The notes under the pieces are model-generated. The model did not search any database, was not told where the DNA came from, and saw nothing but the letters and a program-made list of their open reading frames with translations. From Lagopus muta (taxonomy: Eukaryota; Chordata; Aves; Galliformes; Phasianidae), in assembly GCF_023343835.1 (NCBI RefSeq), contig NC_064433.1, positions 183,599,777-183,663,776 of the forward strand: a DNA stretch of 64,000 bases. Direction: 5' to 3'. A program made the translations under genes and the position numbers. Shown piece after piece: positions 23,501 through 35,160 of the stretch. Position 1 is the stretch's first letter. Each line of letters starts with the position of its first letter.

Positions 23501-26477
23501 GGTTGCAGCATGCAGGCTCTATTTCCTCAGTGTGTTTGGTGCCCTTGACTGGGAGAAGATGGCTGGTCTCCACTGATGTAGGAACCAGCCGACTGAAACT
23601 CAAGGAACAAAGAAGAGTTGCTCTGCAACATCCACTTCTCTTGCCAGGGACAGAGAGAACCCTGCTTTGGTCTCTCCTTGTCTTCTGCACCCAAAGTCCC
23701 TGAGGACAGAACTGCAGCACCAACACTTACAACGCCCTGCACAGGACTCAGTCTCTAGACAGTTAAAAATAAACAAGTAATATTTGGTCACACAGCCTCA
23801 CTACTAACTTAATCAACTGAAGTGAGAAGAAATATTTTGAGGAAAATATGATAGACTGTAAATAATAGCTCTGGAAATTCAATTTATTTATTTTGTTTAG
23901 TTTTTGCTATATTTGATCTGTGACAGTTAAAGACCCAGACTGACCTTCAGAACAAACATATTGCAGGTTTAAAACAAAGCAGTGGGTGTACTTTTTCACT
24001 CAACACATAATCAAGTTGTGCGACTCTGTGGCAGGAGATGTTGTGGAGGCCAAAAGTTTAGACAAGTTCACAGAAGGCAGATCTACTGAGAGCTGCTGTG
24101 TCCACGAATGTAAAGAGTACATTATACAGCAGAGCCACACTTTAAGGTCAGACTTTATTTGCTTGATCTGAAAAGCTATTTGTTTGCCTGGGTTTTGGTA
24201 GGTTTTGTTTTAAAGAGTAATGCGGTCAAATAAAAAAGGAGAAGGATGGACTCCTGCATTATTCATCAGTTAGGCAATCTCAAACAGAAGCCAGGCTGGC
24301 ATTAGTAGGAGTTTCATGTGTTACTCATTCCTCAAGGAGATCTGCTCCAACAGCGCTAATTGGTAGCTTCCACTCCAAGAGCCCATGTCTCTGTCTCTGT
24401 CTCTGTCTTTCCCAGGGTATGACAACACAGGAGCTGCTCGCAGCCATCAAGCGTGTGCCACATCATGTCTCTCATGGGTTCTGAGCAGGATGCGGGTACA
24501 GCGTGCCATCTAACCCATGCATGGCCTTCAGCTTGTGCCAGATTGCAAGAAAAAGGAGAAGAAGGTGAGGTGGAGGAGTGGAATTTTAGAGGAAGCTAGA
24601 CTCATTAGGCTGTACACGTGGAGTGACAGGAGATGGTCCAGCAGGGAGCACAGGGAGCTGATGGAGATGTGCAGAAGCGTTGATGGGAGATGCAGCTCAG
24701 ACTAATCCATCCTCCTGCTACTTTGGTGGATCCCCTTTGTTGTCAGGGCAGCAGCATAAGCACAGAACAAGAGATCACACAGCAGTGATTTCAGGAGCCA
24801 AGGAGCTGAGTTTCCATTTGAATCAGCCTCTGTTTTCCACGGTCTTTGCTGTGAAGAATAAAGAAGGCTACAGCATGAAATGAACTTTTAAACCCGAGCC
24901 GCTCAAGTGGGTTCAAAATTAGGACTTTCTTTGCTTAATTAAAAATGAAAGGCTCTTTAGAGCATTAAGCTACCTTTTGATACAGTTGAAACTGTAAGAA
25001 GGGAAACAAACCAGAATCTTAGTTCGGGCTTAGAGATGCAATTTTTCACCTCTGTAGAGCACCAGTTGTTTACAAAACTGATGTTTACCACTGGAACAAA
25101 ATGCCCTCCGATAAAGCAAGAAAATCCCATTTACCTGCAGGGAGAACTGGCAATGGGATGCCTGAGCTAAAATCCTTAGTTCAGCAGGGCACACTGAAAT
25201 GAGTTATTTTGTGCTGCTTTCTGTTGATTTAAAATGAGATGACACAGAGACAGATTAGCTAAAACCACAGACATTATAAATTGCAATTTGGACTCAAAAG
25301 CTGAAATGCTTTGATCTGTGACTCAGCTGGGGCCAAACTGAAGAGCACTTAGAGAGGGGGAGAAATATGTACAAGGGAAAAAGAACTTGGATGTAAACAA
25401 CATTTTTTCAAATGGCAGTAGCCAACCTGAATAAGTCTTTACCATTATTTTCATCAGTTTAATCATGTCCACCAGGAGAGGTGCACAGGAGCATCTGCAC
25501 ACAGAAGCTCCTGTAAGACAAAACGTGGCAGTCTGCTGGATGTTCATCAACCACAAGTCTAGAAAGCATTTCTTCTTTGCTGGCCAATCTGGGGCTCATA
25601 CTGGGTTTGGCCTTCCTATGAGAAGTGTGGTAAGAGACTTTGGAGTTGATGTGTAAGCAATGGGTTTGGCTTTTACTTTATTTTAAATAGAATCAAAGAA
25701 TCTAGGATTTGGCAGCTTTGACAGTCAGCAAGGGTTAAGAATGTGCTTAAAGCTAAGCACGAGTGCGCGTGCACTGAAGCATGAGCTTGGTGAAGAAGAT
25801 GCTCCATCTCCTCTCTCCCTTTGGAAGGATTTCAGTTCCAATGAGCCTTTTCCACTTTATCCAGCAGACTGTGGTGCAGAAACGTGGTTCATTTGCTCAT
25901 CAGCATGAGCCTCTCTCACTGCTGTTTATACTGTCTAGCAGTCTCTTTCAACATTTACCTTTTAAAATAGCTTTTTATTTTCACCTTCTAAGCAATCCTC
26001 CTTTGTGCTCCTGATGGCCTTGATGCCTGATTGCCTTGTTTCACAATTCCTGCTTTCTCTGGTGCTAAAGGAAAAGTGACACATGGAAGGTTTCCTGCTG
26101 GGTACCACTTTTGGCCATCCACAGGAGCATGGAGGAAACACAAGAATGGCCCTAGGGCAGCATTTCCAGCAATGGATCTGGGGGTCCACATCTTTCCCAT
26201 CCTGTCAGCAAGTCATGCTGTGCATTCTCATGTTGAAGGGCATCAAAGGGAGCCAACCCGGACCGGTTTGTTTGGTTGGGAGTTTGGCACAGGTAGTTTA
26301 AGGCCAGAGGACAATCCTACTTCCTGGTGCATAAACAAAATGCGTCTCTAATCCTTCTCCCATTGGTCTCGTTACTACATAACAGGTGTATGCACAGTGG
26401 TGTGAACAACTTTCCAGATCCATCAGTGTTCCTCTGTTCTTTCCCAGACATGCAATCATCACCTGTGTTCATCTCAC
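20506..26477. other. Six-kilobase non-coding stretch, no gene seen
   Basis: It holds a small (TCTCTG)n-type run near 24387-24410 and a degenerate GGATATTGTA-type repeat at 22689-22760. The 212-residue minus-strand frame at 23088-23726 has no recognised domain and is within what chance allows for a window of this size. A block at 24895-25325 is AT-rich and motif-dense; see findings. No transposon of known family is seen. Confidence 0.5.
22689..22760. repeat. Degenerate short tandem repeat, GGTACTGTA / GGATATTGTA type
   Basis: Two adjacent GGTACTGTA units are followed by several degraded copies of a unit like GGATATTGTACA. The copies differ from each other, so the array is old or imperfect. 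Confidence 0.6.
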
Positions 26478-26705
26478 ACAGAATCACAGGATCACAGGGG
26501 CTGGAAGGACCTCAAGAGATGATCAAGTTCAGCCCCCTGCTAAAGCAGGTTCCCTACAACTGGCTGACAGGTAGGCATCCAGATGGATCTTGAATATCCT
26601 CAGAGAAGAAGACTCCACGGCTTCTCTGGGCAACCTGTTCCAGTGCTTCATCACCCATACTGTAAAGAAGGTCTTCCTCATGTTTATACACAACTTCCAC
26701 GTTCA
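26478..26705 (-). mobile_element. CR1 LINE 3' fragment, minus orientation
   Basis: It begins AGAATCACAGGATCACAGG, then GGCTGGAAGGACCTCAAGAG, a CAGCCCCCTGCTAAAGCAGG block, GGTAGGCATCCAGATGGATC and CTTCTCTGGGCAACCTGTTC. These blocks belong to a different and probably older CR1 subfamily than the GGGCCCTGGGCAGCC type. Confidence 0.9.
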
Positions 26706-29553
26706 AGTTTTAGGCCATTCAAGTTTTAGGTACATTCTGTACCACTTTTCAGAGGCTTCCAAGCACAGTGATGTAAACCCTACCTTTTAATCCTTCAAAT
26801 GTCTTCCCAGATGAAAAAGGAGCAAGCTGAGTTTGGTGGGATTACCCCAGGCTGCAGGCAGGAGTTTTGGCTGGTATCTCTGGTGGTGGCAATTGGCGAT
26901 CCAGCAGTGCCATCCCATGCATGCCGCGGCATGGACTGATCCTCTTCATGCTGCAACTCACTCAGTTATAACGCCTGAGCTTCCCTTTGACAAAAAATAA
27001 ATGGCCATATTTCCCAGGATAATTGCACTGATTAATTAGATAGCAGCCCTTTCCTGTTCTTCTTTAATAGCTCCTACTGAAGGCAGACTCCACTCCAGAG
27101 GAGCACGAGCAGGATTTCATGCAGCATTTGCACAGACCTCAGGGATGAAAGACTGCTAGGAAAGTATTTGGATGGGAGACTAAAGATGACTTATTTACAA
27201 AAAGGCTCAATCTTGAAAGGTCAGCTTAAATTTAGATACTGATTCAGTATATTGCTGAACCAAATGCTTCTCTATTGTGTGTAATTTCACCCTTACCACT
27301 CGTGCTTAAAATTAAGCATATGCTTAAATAATTTGCAAGATGAGATCTTCAGAGCTCCATTAGCACTGTATGTTTTTGCTCTAAATTCACTGTAATTGTT
27401 CCTCATTGAATAGATGCTCACTGAGAAAGATATAAAAAGAGCATGGGAACAAAGGGGCCCTCAATCTGAGACTTTGATCCACATATTATTCAAATACATA
27501 ATGACTGCTTTGATTTATGGATTTATTATTCTACTGAGGCATTCCAGAGATTACCCAAAACATTCCAGCTCAAGTCGATGCTGGAGGGTGTTACTAGAGA
27601 CCCTGCCTGGAATTAGAGGGATAAAATTTAGCTGCTGGTTTGCTGCTGCGATTACATCACAGCTTGCAGGATAAGGGCAAGCAGCATAGCAATGCACTCA
27701 GTTCTATTTGGTGCTAATCACAAAGGCTTTTTCTCCCTGTGACACAAGAAAAGCAGCAAGAAGCACAGACTCTCTTCTACCCGCAGTATTTGGAGTTTTG
27801 GCAGTAAAACAAGACAGCAGACGACATAGTGGGTGTGTTGAAAGAAGGAGCAGATGGTAGATTGCTAGCGCAAGGATTTAGCAATGCATTTAGAAAACAG
27901 ATTATTTTGGAAGATGAGAAATTATGAAGTATGATTATCCCCCTACTCCCACTCCCCTCCCCAAACGCATCCCTACAAAATGTTACTTTGGCCACGCACG
28001 ATGGGAATGACTCAGCTCAGATGTTCTGTAAGACTTCTGCAGGAAATCAAATAGGTGGCAGATGTAATGAAAAAAATGCCCTGCTGATCATCTGCATCCA
28101 TACCAGGTTGGATTTTAAAATTTGTTTCATCTTGCACAGCAGACCCTCCCTACTGCTAACAGAGAAGATTACCAGTACAGGGAAGTGGCCTGCAAGACAC
28201 ACTGTTCCCAGATGATGGAGACTGAGCAACCAACTCAGGATCTGCTCCTGCTGTTGTCTGCTCCCCCCCTACCACTGAGGGTGTTTCTCTATCAGTGGGC
28301 ACTCACAGGCCTTCCCTTCATATCTCCCTGGCTGTGAAACTTCCTTTCTCCCATTCATTACATGTTGCTTATATTAAGAGATTTAGTAGTGGGATAGACT
28401 GTGACAGTCCTGCTGTATAAAAAAAATAACAGGAAGAATAAGACTTCATTAAGGGTTGAACATCCTGCTGTGATCCATCTAGTCTGGCTTCTGGGGGAGA
28501 ATGGGAACATCAACAATGTGAGCAACCCATACCGCTAGACCCCAGGGAGACTTCCAGTTACACAAGGAGTCTGCTCTTTCTTTAGCGGTGGTCTTATGAT
28601 GGGAAGCAGAGAGATGAAGGGCTCCCATTGTGAATGGGTGAAACTCCTGACAATGTGAGAATAAAGAGTTTTGAGTTTCTCCCCGCTGCTGAGACTGGAA
28701 ATGGGACTTAGGTGTCAGCCAGAGACTGGCTTGGGAAGTGACTGTGTTCATGTTTCTCTTCACTTGGCCATAGTGACAAACAGGTTCAAGAAAGACATAA
28801 CAGGCTTGTACAATCATATCTGAAAAACACTTCAGTGAGAGACAAAGAGCAGGAGCTGGATGAGATATACAAACGCTTTTTTGGTATGGCACTACATTCT
28901 TGTTACTTACTTCTCTGCTTGATAGCCACATCTTGTCAGTGGCTGCCATCACTGGGGCAAAAATCCGAACACCAGGATTGGAGTGTGGTGTTCTCAGTCC
29001 CTGTGACATCTTGAAATTACATAATAGCACACTGGAGAGATCATAACAGATCCTGGACAAGAGTGTAATTTTGGCCCTTTTCAGCTCGTCTTCTCAGGAC
29101 TTCAAATTGTTAGGACACAAGAGAAAGAGTATCACTTCGAGTTTTTCACTACATGTCATAAATAAGAGGTCTAAATAAGGTGCATTGCATTCTGAAAGGA
29201 CCATTTCTCCCAGCAGCTTTGTAAAGAGCCCAGAGTGATCACCTCAGGTACAAATTATTACTGTGTACATATTGAAGGTGGATGAGATAAATGCCACCCA
29301 AGTACCCTGGTTAAATGCATGAAAAGTTCTGCTGGCAGGGAAATTGGCCATTCGCAATCCAAGAAATTAATTTAGTTGGCTACCTATGCATGAGAATAAT
29401 ATTGAATACAGCAACACACCATGACTTAAAGGCCATTAGGGAGAACAGGAGGCTGTAGTGTTCACAGACAGAAGATTCTTGTTGAGGACGAGAGAAAATG
29501 TCTTCTTAAAGAGGCAGTGCCACTGGGTTTAGTGTGCTGTTTGCCCAGGTGAA
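26706..29553. other. Non-coding stretch, no gene seen
   Basis: No exon or named transposon. The 193-residue minus-strand frame at 28479-29060 contains no recognised domain. A TTAATTAG homeodomain-type motif lies near 27032. Confidence 0.5.
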
Positions 29554-29794
29554 TCATCAAGTTGGATGTGAGGAAAAATTTCTCCCCTGAAAGTGTGATC
29601 AGGCACTGGAAAATGCTGCCCAGGGAGGTGGTGGAGTCACCTCCCCTGGAGGTGTTCAATAAATATTTAGATATTGTATATGTTCAAGAAACATTGAGGT
29701 GTTGGACGTGGTTTGGTGATAGGTGGATGGTTGGACGGGATGATCTTGGAGGTCTTTTCCAACCTTGCTGAATCTATGATTCTGTGATTCTATC
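29554..29794 (+). mobile_element. CR1 LINE 3' fragment, plus orientation
   Basis: It contains GTTGGATGTGAGGAAAAATT, GCCCAGGGAGGTGGTGGAGT, CCCCTGGAGGTGTTCAA, GGTGATAGGTGGATGGTTGG and GATGATCTTGGAGG, then TCTTTTCCAACCTTGCTGA and the terminal CTATGATTCTGTGATTCTAT. The 3' end is complete and the 5' part is truncated. Confidence 0.93.
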
Positions 29795-30984
29795 AGAACA
29801 CAGATTTACAACACAATTGAATTCTCCAGTGCAATGATGCTGGACAAGTACATTCCTGGTACTTGCAGCCTGTCTGGAGATGCAACTTGAGGAGGCAGCT
29901 GAAAACTTTCTGGCCATCAAAGCAGCTACATCTTGGCTATTACCAGCAGCTGAGTGTTCAGATCTCTTTTTTGGGGGGTCAGGGGTGTAGTACAGGAAAC
30001 TAGATCTTACATCATGCATCTATCAACTATTTAGGAGCTGATGCACATCCCTCTACAAACTACCTGATTTCCATTCATGCTATTCACAGCTAAGGCTGTG
30101 TCCTTTCCCCTATCCATAATACTGTGCAGAGCTTTCTTGTGATTTTAAGTAAGCCTGGTAAGTCTGGATGTTTTTGATCTCACAGAAAAGCCAGCAGCTT
30201 AAAAGGAGAAAGGAACTGTTTTTTTTTATGGATAAGACTCATCTGGTAGCAGAACAAATTCATAAGGTAACACCATCCTCACTTTGTTTAGAGGATGTGG
30301 ATGCAAGGGGCTTATGAAATATGGTAGACTTCAGAAGAACCTCATCAAACAGCCTTTATTTTACATCTTTGTCCTGTGTGGTAGTTGATGGCTGTTGAAG
30401 TACCAGGTCTGGGAATTGGAGATGGCCAGCACTGCTTTCGAGGAAGGTAGAGTGATTGCTCTGAAGGAGTCAGTAAGGTATTGCTGTTTGTTTGTTTGTT
30501 TCTCAGAAAGTTGTAATCCTGGTCATTCTAATCTACAGCATTTTATTTTGGGATAAGGTTGTGGAACAAAATGCCTTCACTCTGCTTCACATCACTCAGC
30601 CTCACTATAGCCCTGTCTAACATGCAGAGTTCACTTGGAGACCTTCTTCCAGAGACTCACAAAAGCCAGGGACACCCTGCTGTTGGGCTGATTTCTGCAA
30701 ACTTTCCAAATGAGCTTTTTTCTTTTTTTTTCCTTTCCCTTAAAATGCTGATTCGACACAAAGAAAACACCGGGAATGGGATGATTTTGACAATATTCTG
30801 ACAGAAACCAGGCAAGTTTCCAACACAGCCTACTTGCCAGGTGGGTCTCCAAACCCTTCTTGTTTCTTGTCAGCTCATGTGCAATACTCTGGCAGTCTGC
30901 CCTGCTGAATCCCAGGCACAAGGCTCACTGGTACAACAAATTCCCAGAGCTTTCAGCATGGAGCTGAGTCAGGCGAGGGGCGAG
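29795..30984. other. Non-coding stretch, no gene seen
   Basis: It contains a short (TGTT)n run near 30485-30502 and a T-rich tract near 30718-30732. No exon or transposon is recognised. Confidence 0.5.
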
Positions 30985-31195
30985 TGGGGCTGGGGAAAGG
31001 CTCTGCACCAGAGGGCGGTGGGTATGGAACAGGCTGCCCAGGCCACTGGTCATGGCCTCAAGCTCCTAAAGTTCAAGAAGCATTTTGACAATATTCTTAG
31101 ATTTATAGCTGAACTCTTACATTGGCCTGTGTGGCATTAGCAGCTGGACTCAGTTCTCAGAGGTCCTTTCCAACTCAGGATATCCTATGACTATC
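30985..31195 (+). mobile_element. Older-type CR1 3' fragment, plus orientation
   Basis: GGGGCTGGGGAAAGGCTCTG, GAGGGCGGTGGGTATGGAAC, AGGCTGCCCAGGCCACTG, TTCAAGAAGCATTTTGACA and AGAGGTCCTTTCCAACTCAG, ending in GATATCCTATGACTATC. The block order fits CR1, but the terminal octamers are diverged, which points to an older subfamily. Confidence 0.8.
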
Positions 31196-32275
31196 TTTGC
31201 AGCAGATCTGCTCTTTATCCCTGGGAGATGTCCACAAATGGTCCCTTCCCCACAGATCCTCGCAAGAGGCTCTCAGTGGTGTGGTACCACAAAGTGTTAA
31301 TTCTGGGGCTGCAAGGAAAGTCAACAAGGCGCAGTTCTCTTTTACTGGGCCAACGACAGTCAAAGGCTCTGATGAGAAGAAGCCAAAGGGAACTCACACA
31401 GATGAGACAAGGGTGATTATAGCAGCCTGGAAACATCGTGGAAGCTTCATCAGCAATTCTGAGTACAGGCTTACACATTCCCATAGTTCAGGAAAAATCT
31501 GCAATTCAGAATTGATTTTAGACTCTGGTTTTACAGTGCCTGGGTCTGCCTAACAGGTTGTGAGAAGGAACAGTCCATATTTCCCATGTTCTTCTCATCT
31601 GGCCATCAGGTGGCTGCAATGCCTCAATGCTTTCAGTGGGATACTGCAGTCGAGCCACACAAGAGCTGGCTCTGGCACACGTCCCCAGTGACTATGTGAA
31701 ACCTGCTGGTCTTCAGGGAGAACTTAAGAAACCTCAACAACAGCAAAAGTCTGGTGTTTTTAAGCCAGTCAGGAGTTTTTGTGTCAAGGGAAGGATATGT
31801 ACAATTTAGTAAGCTGCAGTTCCGAGCATGGCCAGAGAGCATCCCAGAGCCCTCCACCAGTACAGAGCTGGGTGGAAAGCTGTCTGAATGCACTTTGTTC
31901 TCTCTGTAAAGAAAGACTGGAAAGGCTCCATCATGAGGGAAGAATAATGCAAAAGCAGTGGTACAAGGAGATAGCTGAAAGGTGCAGAAAGGCTGCAATT
32001 AAAAAAACAGCTCAATCAATAAGCCTTTTAATGGAGGGAAAGATCAATCTTTTTCCCTCCATGGCTCACTCCCATCCCTGCTTTCTGTTTTTAATTCCCA
32101 TAGATAGGCAAATTGTGGACAGCTGGAAGAAAGAAGGCAGAATTTAGCCCAGAAAGCTAGCCCTGGAGTAGCATCCTGCTGGGCTGTGTTGGTTATGGTG
32201 GGATCCTTACTCCTCCTCCATGGGACCCAGGGCTGTGGAACAGCCAGGTGGTATGGGGTAGGGAGAGAATTGTAG
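31196..32275. other. Non-coding stretch, no gene seen
   Basis: Several overlapping open frames of about 60-120 codons occur on both strands, without recognised domains or coherent splice structure. No transposon is identified. Confidence 0.45.
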
Positions 32276-32725
32276 TCATAGAATGGCTTCGGGTGGAGGG
32301 ACCTTAAAGATCACCCAACCCCAACCCCCTGCCACGGACTGGTTGGCCCCCACCAGCTCAGGCTGCCCAGGGCCCCATCCCACCTGGCCTCAAATGCCTC
32401 CAGGGATGTGGCATACACAGCTTCTCTGGGCAGCTGTGCCAGGGCCTCGCCACTCTTTGAGTAGTGAATTTTCCTCTAACATCTAACCTACATCTCTCCC
32501 CCTAGTTTAAAGTCCTTCCCTCTTACCCTATCACTATCAGACCACAAAAAGTCACTTCCTCTCCTATTTATAAGCTCCCTTCAAGCAGTAGAAGGCTGCA
32601 GTGAGGTCTCCCTGCAGCTTTCTCTTCTCCAGACTGAACAAGCCCAGTTCCCTCAGCCTGCCTTCGTAGGAGAGTTGCTCCAGCTCTCTGAGCATCTTTG
32701 TGGCCCTCCTCTGGACCCAGAAACA
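32276..32725 (-). mobile_element. CR1 LINE fragment with reverse-transcriptase tail remnant, minus orientation
   Basis: The 3' UTR part begins CATAGAATGGCTTCGGGTGG and runs through CCCACCAGCTCAGGCTGCCC and CTCCAGGGATGTGG. Upstream in element orientation, the minus-strand frame covering 32564-32725 preserves the C-terminal end of the CR1 ORF2 protein, including [13 protein letters not shown] and [15 protein letters not shown]. This is a 5'-truncated, non-autonomous copy; the reverse-transcriptase catalytic core and the endonuclease domain are absent. Confidence 0.95.
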
Positions 32726-33047
32726 GAGAGAGGAAGACGCCAGGACATTAGGTGTTGTCATACTGATAGAAGTTGGTAAAAACTCATACTGACGAATAAG
32801 AGGTACAAAATCTGGCTTTGGTCTGAGTCAAGGGAAAGACAAGTCCTTCTGATCAATATCTCTGGTCAAAAAGATCATTCTTCCTTTTCCCATAGTTAGC
32901 AATGCTGGACCTTCATGAGATGGATTCAAAATCTCCTCAGTAAGCAGACAAAGTCTCTGCTAATTTGAGATCAGCATCAACACCATCATATTGCTTCAGA
33001 GCCCTGTCGCTGTCACACAGAGCAGAGCTCAGCGCTGCCCTCCGCTC
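32726..33047. other. Non-coding gap between two CR1 pieces
   Basis: About 320 bases with no recognised exon or repeat. The flanking pieces are both in minus orientation. Confidence 0.4.
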
Positions 33048-33310
33048 CCTGAGAGGAGCTGCAGCCGCCATCACGCCTCCCCTCAGCCTGCTCTGCTCTG
33101 GGCTGAGCACACCACAGACCTCAGCCGCCCCTCATATGCCTTGTCCTACAGACCCTTCACCATCTTTGTAGCCCTCCTTTGGATGTTTTCTAGTAGCTTA
33201 TGTCCTTGATTATGCCTCTCTCCACTGGAAAACTCCCAGGCACAGGGCAGTGTGCCCGCCTGCCTGCATAGCCCCCACAGAAACGTGCAGTGCTCCAGAC
33301 ATGGCTTTTA
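33048..33310 (-). mobile_element. CR1 ORF2-region fragment, minus orientation
   Basis: The plus strand shows CCCCTCAGCCTGCTCTGCTC, CTGGGCTGAGCACACCA, GACCTCAGCCGCCCCTCATA, GACCCTTCACCATCTTTGTA and GCCCTCCTTTGGATG. This is the complement of the end of a CR1 ORF2 of another subfamily than the copy at 32276. The 3' UTR is not visible, so it is an internal fragment. Boundaries are approximate. Confidence 0.75.
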
Positions 33311-34984
33311 TTCAGTCATGAAAATAGTCCACCCAGGCAAACAGGCACAGCTTTGTATTGTTAAGGGCTGGTTCCACTGGGGAATTTCTGAATTCAGCTT
33401 GCCCAACTCCAGCCCTGCAAGGCTGGATGCCAAGGTATTTGGGCAGAAAATGGCCAAGTGAGGTTTCATTCTTTTTTTGTAGGCAGACAATATTTTTGTG
33501 CCCCGTCATGGCTGGGCAATCAAAACAGCAATTAGGTTGCATCAGCAGATGTGCTTGCTTTTAGTGACTGTGAGTCTCAACAGCGCATAAGCCATTTTCT
33601 GTTTGGGACAAAGATCTTTTCATTTCCAAATATAACTTGGACCTTTAAAGTGCTTAGTCAACCATCTGAAAGGCTGGGCAGGGGTGGCATTCGCTCTTAG
33701 CACTTTCAGCCCAGGAAACTGCAGATGTTTATCTTTAGCCCTCCTGTAAGGTGAGCAGAAAATGGAGACTTTGCATCTGCTCCACGAGGGCAGGCAGAGA
33801 ACAGCCTGTGCAATCACTCGCAGTGCCGCAGATAAGAAAAACAGAGCAGATTTTGTTTCCACATCAGCACAAAGTCAGCTCAGTTTCCCAGGTCTGCAAT
33901 CTGCTTGCCAAAATCCCAGCCTCACAGTGTTGCTCTCCCTTCTCTTTTGGGGCCTTGTTGAAAGCCAAGCACCTTCCTGAGAGCCCCATTACATCCTTCC
34001 ACGAGTGGTGACAGGGAGGAGCACTGCAAGATGTGCCATGAGCCCTCTCATGCTGACACAGAGAAATGGTGCCTTGCTCCACTCAGTGTCTGACACAGAT
34101 GGGACAAACTGTCTGCCGAGGGCTCCTGGTTTTGGAGAGGGCCGGAGAAACGGGCAGCTGGATTGTAGCACCTAGCTACAACCAGATGCAATCGGCTACA
34201 CCAGGCACCAAAGCCTGGTGACACGGTTCCTACTTCTCTGCCTGCACATAGCATCCACGTGCATCACTTCCTAAACATCCAGCACTCCCAAATTCAACAA
34301 GCAGCAGCAGAACTTGCTGGCACTTGTCACTTTGGAAAGTCAGGTTTCAGCTGCACCTCAAGTTTCATAGGAATTTTTGCAGGTTGGAGCAAAACTAAGG
34401 GATTAGGTTCAACAATATACATGAATTTCACTCAAATTAGCTGAGATAGACATGGCAAGTGATGCTCCTCTGCCTAGGGCTCTGTCTCCTGTTGGGTCAG
34501 GTCAACATCAGTGCAGCCACGTGTCCACCCTGGCAGCATAGGAAGACAGCAACAGAGGCACCCCAGGTTACAGCATGGCATCCTGGAAACACAGCAAGGA
34601 GACAGGCAGAGAAATCTCAAAGTTTGAAAAGCATGTAAAAGCATATGTCTCCATTTGTATTTGTGGCCCTATGGCATTAATAGGATGTGAATAGTTCAAC
34701 AGGATCTTATGTGCTGCAAGAGCACAATCTGGTCACCTTCAGGCCAAAGTACTGTTTCTAATGACGTTTCAAACTAAAATATCACCCTTATTTTTCTATA
34801 TTGCTCTTGCTTCTTTCATATTCAATCTGGTGTTTTCTTCCTTCTTTTTTGTGGTCTACTGATATATATTTGAAGCAAATTCTGGACTTTACACTGACCC
34901 CAGCCCATCAGTCTCTGCAGTTGCAACAGTCAGAGCACCAGCTGCATGGAGGCCATAGTGTGAACTGGAGATGGGGTTCATGAG
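33311..34984. other. Non-coding stretch, no gene seen
   Basis: Open frames overlap on both strands without recognised domains. No transposon is recognised. Confidence 0.45.
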
Positions 34985-35160
34985 GGCTGGAGGGCAGAGG
35001 GTTTCCCGCACTGCCCAGTGCTGGAGTCACTGGCCTATGTTTTCAAGAATGTGGCACGCAGGGACATGGTTTAGTGGGCACAGTGGTGAAGAGTAGACAC
35101 TTGGACTAAATGATTTTAGCAGGCTTCTCCAACCTTTATGATTCTATGATTCTGTGATTT
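34985..35160 (+). mobile_element. CR1 LINE 3' fragment, plus orientation
   Basis: The 3' end is clear: CTTCTCCAACCTTTATGATT and then CTATGATTCTGTGATTT. The part to the left (CACTGCCCAGTGCTGGAGTC, TTCAAGAATGTGGCACGCAG, GGGACATGGTTTAGTGGGCA) fits the CR1 3' UTR with a deletion where the CCCTGGAGGTGTTCAAG block normally lies. Confidence 0.88.

Noticed and set aside
23088..23726. A 212-codon minus-strand open frame
   Set aside because: It has no recognised domain, no CpG-island promoter, no splice context and no codon pattern suggesting selection. A frame of this length is within chance expectation over six frames of 64 kb.
25686..25720. TAGAATCAAAGAATCTAGG as a minus CR1 terminus
   Set aside because: Only the octamer-like part resembles CR1. 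The TTGGAAGGGACC-type block that should follow is absent.
28479..29060. A 193-codon minus-strand open frame
   Set aside because: No family resemblance, signal peptide or motif. Its length alone is not enough in a window of this size.
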